In this document: positions 1-5,531 of the stretch, in pieces
Position numbering within the stretch: position 1 is the first letter of the stretch
Layout: the number at the start of each line of letters is the position of its first letter
NCBI GenBank assembly: GCA_947176615.1
Contig: CAMWRO010000202.1
Span: 1-5,531, forward strand
Direction: 5' to 3'
Source: an uncultured Porphyromonadaceae bacterium
GTDB taxonomy: Bacteria; Bacteroidota; Bacteroidia; Bacteroidales; Muribaculaceae
Length of the DNA stretch: 5,531 nt
Position numbers and translations under genes: made by a program
The notes under the pieces: model-generated
Seen by the model: the letters and a program-made list of their open reading frames with translations, nothing else
What the model was told of the DNA's origin: nothing
Databases searched by the model: none

Positions 1-935
1 CGGTAGCTTTGCAGCCTGTCCTCACCCTTGTCGCGCGACCGGGCGAAGATGAAAGGCTCGTAGGCGAAACGGAATGCCTGAATGAACATCACCATGACGA
101 TGGCAATCTTGTAATTGGCACCGTAGATACCCACCTGTGCGGTAGCCTCGGCCTTGTCAGGGTAGATAAACGGGAACAGAATCGAGTAGATTGACTGGTT
201 CATCACTCCGGCGAGTCCGAGCACGAGCAGCGGCCACGAGTAGACAATCATCTCCTTCCACAGTGCTGAGTTGAAACGGTAGCGGAACCCGCGCAGCTCG
301 GGGAGCAGCAGCAACAGGTTCACGGCCGACGAAATCAGGTTGGCGAGGAAGATGTAGCCGATGCCGAAATCCGGGTCATAGAACCATGCAATCCATCCCG
401 GGGCGTTTTCCCACAGCCAAGGGCAGATGAGGATAAAAAATATGTTCAGTCCGATATTGCAGGCGATATTTATCAGCTTGAGCATCGCGAAACGCATCGC
501 CTTTTTCCTAAAACGCAGATAGGAGAATGGTAACGCGGTGAATGCGTCAATGGCGACCGCGACGGCCATCATGGCGATGTAGCTTTCATGTCCCGTGCAT
601 TCCATCACATCGGCAATAGGCCCGAGGCATAGCATAACCGCCACGATAAATAGCGACGACGAGACTCCCAGCGAAATCAGCGAGGTGGAGTAGACCTCCA
701 TCGGGTCATCATACCGCTCGTGGGCCGAAAAGCGGAAAAAGCCGGTCTCCATCCCATAGGTAAGCACAATCAGCGCTATGGCTACAACCGTATATACGAT
801 AGTAACCACGCCATATTCGGCCTGAAGGAACGCGTGGGTGTACATCGGCACAAGGCACCAGTTCAAAAACCGTCCTATAATGCTGCTCAACCCGTAAATC
901 GCCGTGTCCTTGGCAAGACTCTTAACACTGCCCAT
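1..935 (-). CDS. Oligosaccharide/polysaccharide flippase (COG2244-like), 3' end outside window
   Basis: Read on the minus strand from ATG at 933-935, the frame stays open to the left edge: 311 complete codons of a protein that in this family usually runs to about 450-500 residues, so the C-terminal third is missing. The protein is strongly hydrophobic, with probable membrane helices near residues 12-30, 42-62, 84-106, 118-138, 150-172, 192-212, 228-246 and 272-292. The start (MGSVKSLAKDTAIYGLSSI) and the stretch TYGMETGFFRF at residues 59-69 are typical of Bacteroidetes lipopolysaccharide-biosynthesis/Wzx-like exporters of the MOP superfamily. Such proteins move lipid-linked glycans across the inner membrane; the substrate here cannot be told. 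There is no Shine-Dalgarno. Only six bases separate the ATG from the repeat block of the neighbouring cassette, so its leader is largely repeat sequence. It lies downstream of ruvB and the S23 gene on the same strand and is probably co-transcribed with them. Family assignment is from recognition, not a search. Confidence 0.86.
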   Translation of the reverse strand, partial: MGSVKSLAKDTAIYGLSSIIGRFLNWCLVPMYTHAFLQAEYGVVTIVYTVVAIALIVLTYGMETGFFRFSAHERYDDPMEVYSTSLISLGVSSSLFIVAVMLCLGPIADVMECTGHESYIAMMAVAVAIDAFTALPFSYLRFRKKAMRFAMLKLINIACNIGLNIFFILICPWLWENAPGWIAWFYDPDFGIGYIFLANLISSAVNLLLLLPELRGFRYRFNSALWKEMIVYSWPLLVLGLAGVMNQSIYSILFPFIYPDKAEATAQVGIYGANYKIAIVMVMFIQAFRFAYEPFIFARSRDKGEDRLQSY

Positions 936-945
936 CTTTATAATT

Positions 946-973
946 GAGAATTGAGAATTGAAAATTGAGAATT
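946..973. repeat. Left array: four tandem 7-bp units (GAGAATT)
   Basis: Four head-to-tail heptamers at 946-952, 953-959, 960-966 and 967-973. Three are GAGAATT and the third is GAAAATT. A further AATT precedes at 942-945. The array is the inverted counterpart of 1397-1424 and ends 10 bases from the stop codon of the S23 gene (984-986). Confidence 0.93.
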
Positions 974-983
974 ATTTATTAAA

Positions 984-1361
984 TCATTTATCTGTTTGTT
1001 TGCGTTGCTTGTCTTTGCTGCTAATGATGATGGAGGTCAGTAATTTGGATATTTCTTCAACATCTGAACTTAATGACTGAAATTGAGACTCATTTATATA
1101 CTCGGTGTCATAAAGCAGATTTATCCAAAATTTGGTTTCATCAGTCTCCTTTAGCGCTATATTAAGCTTGCTTATAAAATCTGGATAGCTCTGTGCATTT
1201 TGGCTTTCGGCTACATTTGCACCTATGCTTGTGCCGCAACGTAATATTTGTTTAGAAAGAGTTGACTCTTTAAAATTCTGGTATAAGAATTTATATAGTT
1301 TCACTATTCTGACAGCGAACAGATAGGACTTGTCTACGATAATATTTCCAGTCAGAACCAT
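984..1361 (-). CDS. Four-helix-bundle protein, S23 / 23S rRNA intervening-sequence family
   Basis: A 125-residue protein starting at ATG 1359-1361. The frame stays open further upstream to a TTG at 1410-1412, but that lies inside the repeat array and would add 17 non-family residues, so I prefer the ATG; the resulting length fits the family. The signature region is SIGANVAES (45-53) followed by KETDETKFWI (71-80), with the pattern LSKQILRCGTSIGANVAE preceding a long amphipathic helix, as in TIGR02436/PF05635-type proteins. These are small helical proteins first seen in intervening sequences of spirochaete 23S rRNA; the related Avd is an accessory of diversity-generating retroelements. The molecular role of free-standing members is not established. 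A lysine-rich tail (KDKQRKQTDK) closes the protein. It is AT-rich, enclosed by inverted repeats, and lies between ruvB and the flippase gene on their strand. No promoter of its own is visible. No reverse transcriptase or template repeat is in the window. Confidence 0.88.
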   Translation of the reverse strand: MVLTGNIIVDKSYLFAVRIVKLYKFLYQNFKESTLSKQILRCGTSIGANVAESQNAQSYPDFISKLNIALKETDETKFWINLLYDTEYINESQFQSLSSDVEEISKLLTSIIISSKDKQRKQTDK

Positions 1362-1396
1362 CGTATTTTTATAGAAGTTTAGGTGATGATAAGTGA

Positions 1397-1424
1397 AATT
1401 CTCAATTCTCAATTCTCAATTCTC
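1397..1424. repeat. Right array: four perfect tandem 7-bp units (AATTCTC)
   Basis: Four identical heptamers at 1397-1403, 1404-1410, 1411-1417 and 1418-1424, followed by CATT. It is the inverted counterpart of 946-973. The array overlaps the end of ruvB: the TGA at 1416-1418 and the two codons before it (GAG AAT) are repeat sequence. Confidence 0.95.
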
Positions 1425-2456
1425 CATTGAAAAGAGGTCGTTGCCGATGCCGCGTTTGTGGCCGAGGTGGGAGTAGGCGAGGGCGGTGACTTCGCGGCCG
1501 CGCGGGGTGCGGTTGATGAAGCCTTCCTTGATGAGGAACGGCTCGTAGACTTCCTCGATTGTCCCGGGGTCTTCGCCGAGGGCGGTGGCGATGGTGCCGA
1601 GTCCCACGGGACCGCCTCCAAACTTGGTTATGATCGTCGTCAGAATCTTGTTGTCGATTTCGTCGAGTCCATATTTGTCGATATTCAGTGCCTCAAGCGA
1701 AAAGCGCGCGATTTCCGGGTCGATGATTCCCGAGCCCTTGACTTGTGCGAAGTCGCGGACGCGCCGCAGCAGGGCGTTGGCGATTCGGGGTGTGCCGCGG
1801 CTGCGCATTGCTATTTCGTGGGCCGCCTCCCCGGTGCATTTTACGCGCAGCAGCGATGCCGAGCGCAGGATGATGCGCTCCAGTATCTCGTGGTCGTAGT
1901 ATTCCAAGTGGCAGTTGATGCCGAATCGCGCACGGAGCGGCGATGTCAGCAATCCGCTGCGCGTCGTGGCCCCGACGAGGGTGAACGGTGACAGCGACAA
2001 CTGGACCGAGCGCGCCCCGGGCCCTTTGTCGATCATGATGTCGATGCGGTAGTCCTCCATCGCCGAGTAGAGATATTCCTCCACGATGGGACTGAGGCGG
2101 TGGATTTCGTCGATGAAAAGCACGTCGTTTTCCTCCAGCGACGTGAGAATCCCCGCGAGGTCGCCCGGCTTGTCGAGAACCGGACCTGATGTTACTTTGA
2201 AATTCACCCCGAGCTCGTTGGCGATGATTCCGGCGAGGGTCGTTTTGCCGAGTCCGGGAGGCCCGTGCAGCAGCAGGTGGTCGAGAGCCTCGCCGCGCAT
2301 ACGGGCGGCGGCTACGAATACTTTCAGGTTCTCGACAATTTTTTCCTGCCCGCTGAACGAGTCAAACTGGGAGGGGCGCAACGCTTTTTCGATGTCTCGG
2401 TCGCGCTCGCTACCTGACACGTCGGCGGCAGTGCGTATATCAAAATTGTCACTCAT
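1416..2456 (-). CDS. ruvB: Holliday junction branch-migration ATPase RuvB
   Basis: A complete 346-residue RuvB, the hexameric AAA+ motor that with RuvA drives branch migration of Holliday junctions before RuvC cleavage. Visible elements in order: Walker A GPPGLGKT (65-72); Walker B with DEIH (116-119); sensor 1 GATTR (162-166); the arginine-finger segment SPLRARFG (172-179); sensor 2 RGTPRIAN (220-227); and the C-terminal winged-helix DNA-binding domain with EVYEPFLI (302-309) and TPRGRE (317-322). All key residues are present. Start ATG 2454-2456 gives the usual N-terminus; an AAGGA at 2467-2471 lies ten bases upstream and a Bacteroidetes promoter is at 2481-2513. The gene upstream (outer-membrane protein) ends 66 bases away. 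The last residues, MEN, and the stop are contributed by the repeat array of the adjoining cassette, so the extreme C-terminus is probably altered from the ancestral one, well outside the functional domains. Confidence 0.97.
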   Translation of the reverse strand: MSDNFDIRTAADVSGSERDRDIEKALRPSQFDSFSGQEKIVENLKVFVAAARMRGEALDHLLLHGPPGLGKTTLAGIIANELGVNFKVTSGPVLDKPGDLAGILTSLEENDVLFIDEIHRLSPIVEEYLYSAMEDYRIDIMIDKGPGARSVQLSLSPFTLVGATTRSGLLTSPLRARFGINCHLEYYDHEILERIILRSASLLRVKCTGEAAHEIAMRSRGTPRIANALLRRVRDFAQVKGSGIIDPEIARFSLEALNIDKYGLDEIDNKILTTIITKFGGGPVGLGTIATALGEDPGTIEEVYEPFLIKEGFINRTPRGREVTALAYSHLGHKRGIGNDLFSMEN

Positions 2457-2480
2457 TGCAGTTTATTCCTTAATGAGTGA

Positions 2481-2513
2481 CAAAGATACGAATTTTTTTC
2501 GCGGTCTGATAAA
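2481..2513 (-). promoter_or_regulatory. Bacteroidetes-type promoter for ruvB
   Basis: On the minus strand 2481-2488 reads TATCTTTG, an exact match to the Bacteroides -7 consensus TAnnTTTG. TTTA at 2510-2513 lies 21 bases upstream and matches three of four bases of the -33 TTTG box. The expected start of transcription is near 2474, giving a leader of about 18 bases to the ruvB ATG. The promoter lies wholly in the 66-base gap after the outer-membrane protein gene, so ruvB can be expressed independently of it. Confidence 0.7.
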
Positions 2514-2522
2514 CTTAAACCG

Positions 2523-4991
2523 TCAATGTTCCTTGCGCTGTCCGTCGAGGTCGTCGTTGGAAATGGTGGCAGCGGTTTTCTTGACCGATGCGTTGAGGTT
2601 GCCGAATCGCCATGAAACGCTTACCCAGACGCTTTTGCGGAAATTGCTCACCGATATCGACTCGCCGTAGTATCCCGTGTTGTTTTCAACATTGCGGGTG
2701 CGGCTTTTCGAGGGGCCTACGGGGTTGTTGACGCTGACGTTGACGTTCAGGCGGTCCTCCTTAAGGAAGGCGCGGCGCAGCGATATGGAGTAGTCTATCG
2801 CCGATATACCGGTATTGGTGTAGTCGCCATAGAGGCTCTTGAAGCCGCTCCAGTAGTTCATGCTGAGGTTGGCTGTCAGTTTCCACGGGAGTTTCTGCTG
2901 GATGCGTCCCCACGCGTAGCCGCTCCACCCCTCGGCATGGATTTTTAGCGACGGGTTGCGCTGATACATGTAGCGCAGCGAGGCGTTGGTCATAAACGAG
3001 GTCTTGGGGGTGATAGTCCACTGGAAATAGAGACCGGCGTTGAAGTTGCGGGTGCGGCCTCCGTTGGCGTAGGTCGAATATGTTATATTGTCTTCGCCGG
3101 TCCACATCGACGATATGATGCCGTTGTTGCTGAACGAGTAACCCGAGTTGAAGTCGATATTGACCTTGGAGCTGATGAGCCCGTAGTTGAGGTTGAACGA
3201 CTGCACGCGGGCGCTCCCGAGGCGCGGGTTGCCGTAGGATACCGACGAGGGGGTCTCGGTGCGTATCGGGTTGAGGTAGTCGATACCCGGGCGCGAGATG
3301 GAGGTGCCGTAGGAGATTTTCAGCGAGTTGGCGTCATTGATGTTCCATGACAGGGCGGCGTTGGGGACCACGTCGTTGAGGTCGCTGCCGAAAGGATCTT
3401 GCGCTCCGTCGAGATATTTGGCCGCGAGATGTGAATACTCGTAACGCACGCCGGCCCGCGCGCCGAAGTGCCCGAGGTTCAGCCGGTAGTCGGCATAGAG
3501 AGCCCCGATGGTGGTCAGGTGGGAGAAGTCGCTGTGGGTGTCCATCTCGGGCGCGCCGATATACTCGTTGGTGGAGATACTGTGGTTCTTGCGGTGGACA
3601 AACTTGCCGCCGACATCAAACTTGTTGTGCTCGTTGATGGGTCGTGTCCAGTCGGCCTGCACCGTCTGCTCGACATAGCGCAGGTCAAAGTCGTTGTGGG
3701 TGCCGGTATAGGGCATCGGCGCGTTGACGATTTCATCATATACGCCACCGGCGGTCTGGTTCTGCTTTGTCGTTGAGATGGCGTAGGAAAGAGTCAGCGT
3801 CTCCCCCTTGCGGCGTGTCGAGTGCTGGTAGTTGAAGTTTCCGTTGAAGTCGGCATATCCGTAGGGGTCGGTCAAGTCATGGCGGGTGTACTTGTAGAGC
3901 AGGTTGTCGCCCGACATCATGCGGGTGGTCGTAAAGCCGTCATTCTTGGACCGGTAGAAAAAGCCGCCGAGCTCCATCGTGAACAGGTTGAGCGAGTCAA
4001 GCTCGTAGGATGCGTCACCGTTTATCCACCCCATGTTGCCGCTGCCCGCGCTTTCAGAGACGGAGAACATCTCGTCGCCTGATTCCTCGTAGCGGCGGAA
4101 TGCCTCGCTGTGGCTTTTTGACGCGCGTCGGCTCGAATGGTTGTAGCCGCCCGAAAACGAGAATGTCACCTTGTCAATCTGAGAGGTAATCCACAGGTTG
4201 CCGCTCGGGGTGCGGTTGCTGGAGTTCCAGTTGGCCGACACGTTGCCCATCACCCCCTTGATGACCGTGTTCTCCATCGTGACGATATTGAGCACCACGC
4301 CTACCCCCTCGGCATCCTCGCGCGCACCCGGGTCGGTGATGACCTCGATTTTCTTGATCATCGAGGCGGGGATAGCCTTGAAAATGTCCTTGGCGTTCTT
4401 GGTAAAGGAGTTGTTGGGACGGTTGTTCTTGTAAATCTTGAAATCGGTCGAGCCTTTGACCTTTATCGTGCCGTCGGGGTCGACGGTCACCAGCGGGACT
4501 TTCTTGAGAATTTCGTCAAGATTGACGGTTTTGGAATCGTCGTCGGCCTGCACGTCATACCCGATTCGGTCAATCTCGCGCATGACCACCGGCCGCTGTG
4601 CCGTCACCGTCACCTCGCCGAGGATGTTGGAAGCCGTCACGGCGGTAAGGGTGCCGAGGTCAAAGACCGGTTTTGCCGCCGTCACCTCGAAAGTGCGCTC
4701 GATGTCCTCCTTGCCGACTGCGCTGACAGTCAGGTCATAGGTTCCCGCAGCGGGCAATGGGAGCGAAAACACACCGTCGACATCGGCCACGCCCATTGCC
4801 GCAGCCTTCAGCGAGTCGCCGTCGGCAAACACGCGCAGGGTCGCAAACGACTCGCCTGTGCCGACCGAGTCGGTCACAATACCTTTGACTGTGAAAATCG
4901 AATTTTTACCTTTTCCATCGGCCCCGAGAGCGGTCGAAATTGCAAACAGCAGCAGTGCGGTCACAGCAACCGCCCCTTGAAAATGTCTCAT
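2523..4991 (-). CDS. Outer-membrane beta-barrel protein, TonB-dependent-receptor type with carboxypeptidase-regulatory-like domain
   Basis: An 822-residue protein starting at ATG 4989-4991. The open frame continues 25 codons upstream to 5066, but only this start puts a clean signal peptide at the front (MRHFQGAVAV, then TALLLFAISTALG, cleavage near residue 23). Residues about 32-105 resemble a carboxypeptidase-regulatory-like beta sandwich. Residues about 120-238 are plug-like, with DEILKKVPLVTVDPDGTI and, at 214-238, a KIEVITDPGARED... to VLNIVT segment. The rest, about 245-797, is an alternating aromatic barrel of the OMP_b-brl_3 kind (PF14905) ending in VSVSWRFG. A 25-residue hydrophilic tail follows (798-822). 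It is shorter than SusC proteins and no SusD gene adjoins, so a starch-utilisation-type glycan importer is unlikely. The cargo is unknown. It is transcribed alone, divergently from the ATPase gene, with a palindrome just upstream (5029-5044). No strong promoter box was found. Confidence 0.9.
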   Translation of the reverse strand: MRHFQGAVAVTALLLFAISTALGADGKGKNSIFTVKGIVTDSVGTGESFATLRVFADGDSLKAAAMGVADVDGVFSLPLPAAGTYDLTVSAVGKEDIERTFEVTAAKPVFDLGTLTAVTASNILGEVTVTAQRPVVMREIDRIGYDVQADDDSKTVNLDEILKKVPLVTVDPDGTIKVKGSTDFKIYKNNRPNNSFTKNAKDIFKAIPASMIKKIEVITDPGAREDAEGVGVVLNIVTMENTVIKGVMGNVSANWNSSNRTPSGNLWITSQIDKVTFSFSGGYNHSSRRASKSHSEAFRRYEESGDEMFSVSESAGSGNMGWINGDASYELDSLNLFTMELGGFFYRSKNDGFTTTRMMSGDNLLYKYTRHDLTDPYGYADFNGNFNYQHSTRRKGETLTLSYAISTTKQNQTAGGVYDEIVNAPMPYTGTHNDFDLRYVEQTVQADWTRPINEHNKFDVGGKFVHRKNHSISTNEYIGAPEMDTHSDFSHLTTIGALYADYRLNLGHFGARAGVRYEYSHLAAKYLDGAQDPFGSDLNDVVPNAALSWNINDANSLKISYGTSISRPGIDYLNPIRTETPSSVSYGNPRLGSARVQSFNLNYGLISSKVNIDFNSGYSFSNNGIISSMWTGEDNITYSTYANGGRTRNFNAGLYFQWTITPKTSFMTNASLRYMYQRNPSLKIHAEGWSGYAWGRIQQKLPWKLTANLSMNYWSGFKSLYGDYTNTGISAIDYSISLRRAFLKEDRLNVNVSVNNPVGPSKSRTRNVENNTGYYGESISVSNFRKSVWVSVSWRFGNLNASVKKTAATISNDDLDGQRKEH

Positions 4992-5028
4992 AATAACAAT
5001 AGTAGAAATCTGATTGAAATGTGTGTCA

Positions 5029-5044
5029 GTGACATACATGTCAC
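5029..5044. promoter_or_regulatory. 16-bp palindrome upstream of the outer-membrane protein gene, candidate operator
   Basis: GTGACAT-AC-ATGTCAC has perfect 7-base arms around a 2-base centre. It lies 37 bases before the ATG at 4991. A further TGACATG half-site occurs at 5111-5117. The form GTGAC-N6-GTCAC has the geometry of a dimeric helix-turn-helix site and resembles, without matching, Crp/Fnr-type sites. The regulator is unknown. A small hairpin in the leader RNA is the alternative. Confidence 0.45.
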
Positions 5045-5160
5045 ACAGAAAGATTCCCAAAAGCAACCTTTCACAATCTTAGACGCATTTTTTGCAAAAT
5101 AGTTACACCCTGACATGATTTTTTTAATGATTTGTTTAAAAAACATCACGTCATTTTATG

Positions 5161-5174
5161 TAACTTTGCAAAGT
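5161..5174 (+). promoter_or_regulatory. Promoter -7 box (TAACTTTG) overlapped by a 12-bp palindrome
   Basis: TAACTTTG at 5161-5168 matches the Bacteroidetes -7 consensus TAnnTTTG exactly. The -33 element is poor: only TAAA is found at the 20-base spacing (5137-5140), and TTTG at 5131-5134 is too far at 26 bases. The perfect palindrome ACTTTGCAAAGT covers 5163-5174, so a protein bound there would block the promoter. Transcription should start near 5172-5175. On the minus strand the same palindrome gives TTACTTTG, one base from the consensus, so weak promotion of the leftward gene is conceivable. Confidence 0.55.
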
Positions 5175-5201
5175 AAGCGCATGAACCTATATAATCGTCC
5201 C

Positions 5202-5531
5202 ATGTTTAAAAGTCTGGATATAAAAAACTTCCGTGGAATCCAATCGGCTGAGATTGACGGCTTTGAGAGGGTAAATCTTTTTTTCGGCAAAAACAATTGC
5301 GGAAAATCCACCGTTCTTGAGGCTCTGTTCCTTATTTCGGGACAGTCTAACCCACTGTTGCCTTTATCGGTAAATTCCATGAGAAATTATATGAGATTTT
5401 CCGAATCTGACTTAAATATTGAGTTTTTCGGCCTCAATCCCGAGAACAAGATCAATATCTCGGTCAACGGGGATGAAAACCGCTGGCTGGAAATCTCCCG
5501 GATAAAATCCCAAAGCAACGTGGTGGAATTG
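5202..5531 (+). CDS. AAA15/OLD-like ATPase, N-terminal part, continues past the window
   Basis: The frame is open to the right edge. Starting at ATG 5202, 110 codons are visible. An in-frame ATG at 5181 would add seven residues (MNLYNRP), but the expected transcription start near 5172-5175 leaves that ATG almost no leader, and proteins of this type usually begin MFKSL-like, so I prefer 5202. The start MFKSLDIKNFRGIQSAEI is the typical first strand of SMC/OLD-type ATPases, and GKNNCGKST (residues 29-37) is the Walker A motif. The following VLEALFLISG helix also fits. The Walker B, signature and any C-terminal nuclease (TOPRIM) domain lie outside. Families with this N-terminus (COG1106-like) include stand-alone ATPases and components of phage-defence pairs, often beside an RloB-like gene; which applies cannot be decided here. 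Base composition is more AT-rich than the adjoining outer-membrane gene, which may hint at transfer. Confidence 0.82.
   Translation, partial: MFKSLDIKNFRGIQSAEIDGFERVNLFFGKNNCGKSTVLEALFLISGQSNPLLPLSVNSMRNYMRFSESDLNIEFFGLNPENKINISVNGDENRWLEISRIKSQSNVVEL

Larger units (their letters stand above)
942..1428. mobile_element. S23-gene cassette bounded by inverted heptamer arrays (putative insertion)
   Basis: A 487-bp unit consisting of one small gene (984-1361) and two outer arrays in inverted orientation. Comparing 942-973 with the reverse complement of 1397-1428 gives 30 matches in 32 positions, with mismatches at the fourth and twenty-first positions. The interior is much more AT-rich than ruvB and the flippase gene on either side. 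The unit fills the whole space between those genes: the ruvB stop codon is inside the right array, and the flippase ATG is six bases beyond the left array. No transposase or recombinase is encoded, and no target-site duplication is obvious. I infer an inserted, non-autonomous element by analogy with 23S rRNA intervening sequences, which carry the same gene family and have complementary ends. Chance assembly or a structured mRNA module is the alternative. Confidence 0.6.

Noticed and set aside
984..1361. Diversity-generating retroelement accessory protein Avd
   Set aside because: The fold family is related, but there is no reverse transcriptase, template repeat or variable repeat in the window, and the sequence is closer to the S23/intervening-sequence branch by eye.
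1362..1412. N-terminal extension of the S23 protein from a TTG start at 1410-1412
   Set aside because: The start codon and first codons are repeat sequence, the extension does not look like the family, and a good ATG follows at 1359-1361.
946..1424. CRISPR-like array
   Set aside because: The units are only seven bases, directly adjacent and without spacers.
1458..1991. Plus-strand open frames opposite ruvB
   Set aside because: They are complementary to the conserved RuvB coding sequence and show no family features of their own.
2502..2521. Hairpin after the outer-membrane protein gene (CGGTTT...AGACCG on the minus strand) as an intrinsic terminator
   Set aside because: The stem is six pairs with a G-U and a nine-base loop, and on the transcribed strand it is followed by A residues, not a U tract.
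2523..4991. SusC-type glycan importer
   Set aside because: At 822 residues it is short for SusC, its barrel resembles the OMP_b-brl_3 type, and the adjoining genes are ruvB and an ATPase, not susD.
4997..5004. TACTATTG on the minus strand as promoter -7 box for the outer-membrane protein gene
   Set aside because: It lies five bases from the ATG, leaving no leader, and has no -33 partner at 19-21 bases.
4992..5066. A 25-residue longer start for the outer-membrane protein
   Set aside because: It would bury the signal peptide behind residues with no export character, and it would place the 5029-5044 palindrome inside coding sequence.
4137..5102. Long plus-strand open frame opposite the outer-membrane protein gene
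   Set aside because: Its composition (His-, Val-, Arg- and Asp-rich, no recognisable motif) is that of an antisense shadow of a GC-rich gene; the minus-strand frame has signal peptide, plug and barrel features.

Overview
The window looks like a chromosomal segment from a member of the Bacteroidales, quite possibly Muribaculaceae. The genus cannot be fixed from sequence alone. Supporting signs are two promoter boxes of the Bacteroidetes type (TAnnTTTG, at 2481-2488 and 5161-5168), weak or absent Shine-Dalgarno sites, a large outer-membrane TonB-dependent-receptor-type protein with a carboxypeptidase-regulatory-like N-domain, and a RuvB of the expected type next to a COG2244-type flippase. The older genes are visibly GC-rich in wobble positions. 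The small gene at 984-1361 and the gene at the right edge are clearly more AT-rich.

Layout, left to right. Positions 1-935 (minus) hold the N-terminal 311 residues of a multi-pass polysaccharide/lipid-linked oligosaccharide flippase; its C-terminus lies beyond the left edge. Positions 942-1428 are a compact cassette: one gene for a four-helix-bundle protein of the S23 / 23S rRNA intervening-sequence family (984-1361, minus), enclosed by inverted blocks of four tandem 7-bp units (GAGAATT on the left, AATTCTC on the right). It sits between ruvB and the flippase gene, and the ruvB stop codon lies inside the right-hand repeat block. Positions 1416-2456 (minus) are ruvB, complete, with its own promoter at about 2481-2513. 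Positions 2523-4991 (minus) encode an 822-residue outer-membrane beta-barrel protein with signal peptide, N-terminal beta-sandwich domain, plug and barrel. Positions 4992-5180 are a divergent intergenic region with several short palindromes and a good promoter box. From 5181 or 5202 to the right edge (plus) is the start of an AAA15/OLD-like ATPase.

Functionally these are mostly unrelated neighbours: DNA recombination/repair (RuvB), envelope biogenesis (flippase), an outer-membrane transporter or receptor, and the start of an ATPase whose family is often found in defence-type operons. ruvB, the S23 gene and the flippase gene are co-oriented and tightly spaced, so they are probably read as one transcript. 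The most unusual structure is the S23 cassette. Its ends can pair over 32 positions with 30 matches, which recalls the stem-enclosed intervening sequences of 23S rRNA, but here it lies in a protein-coding operon. I see no rRNA, tRNA, CRISPR array, convincing intrinsic terminator or transposase gene.
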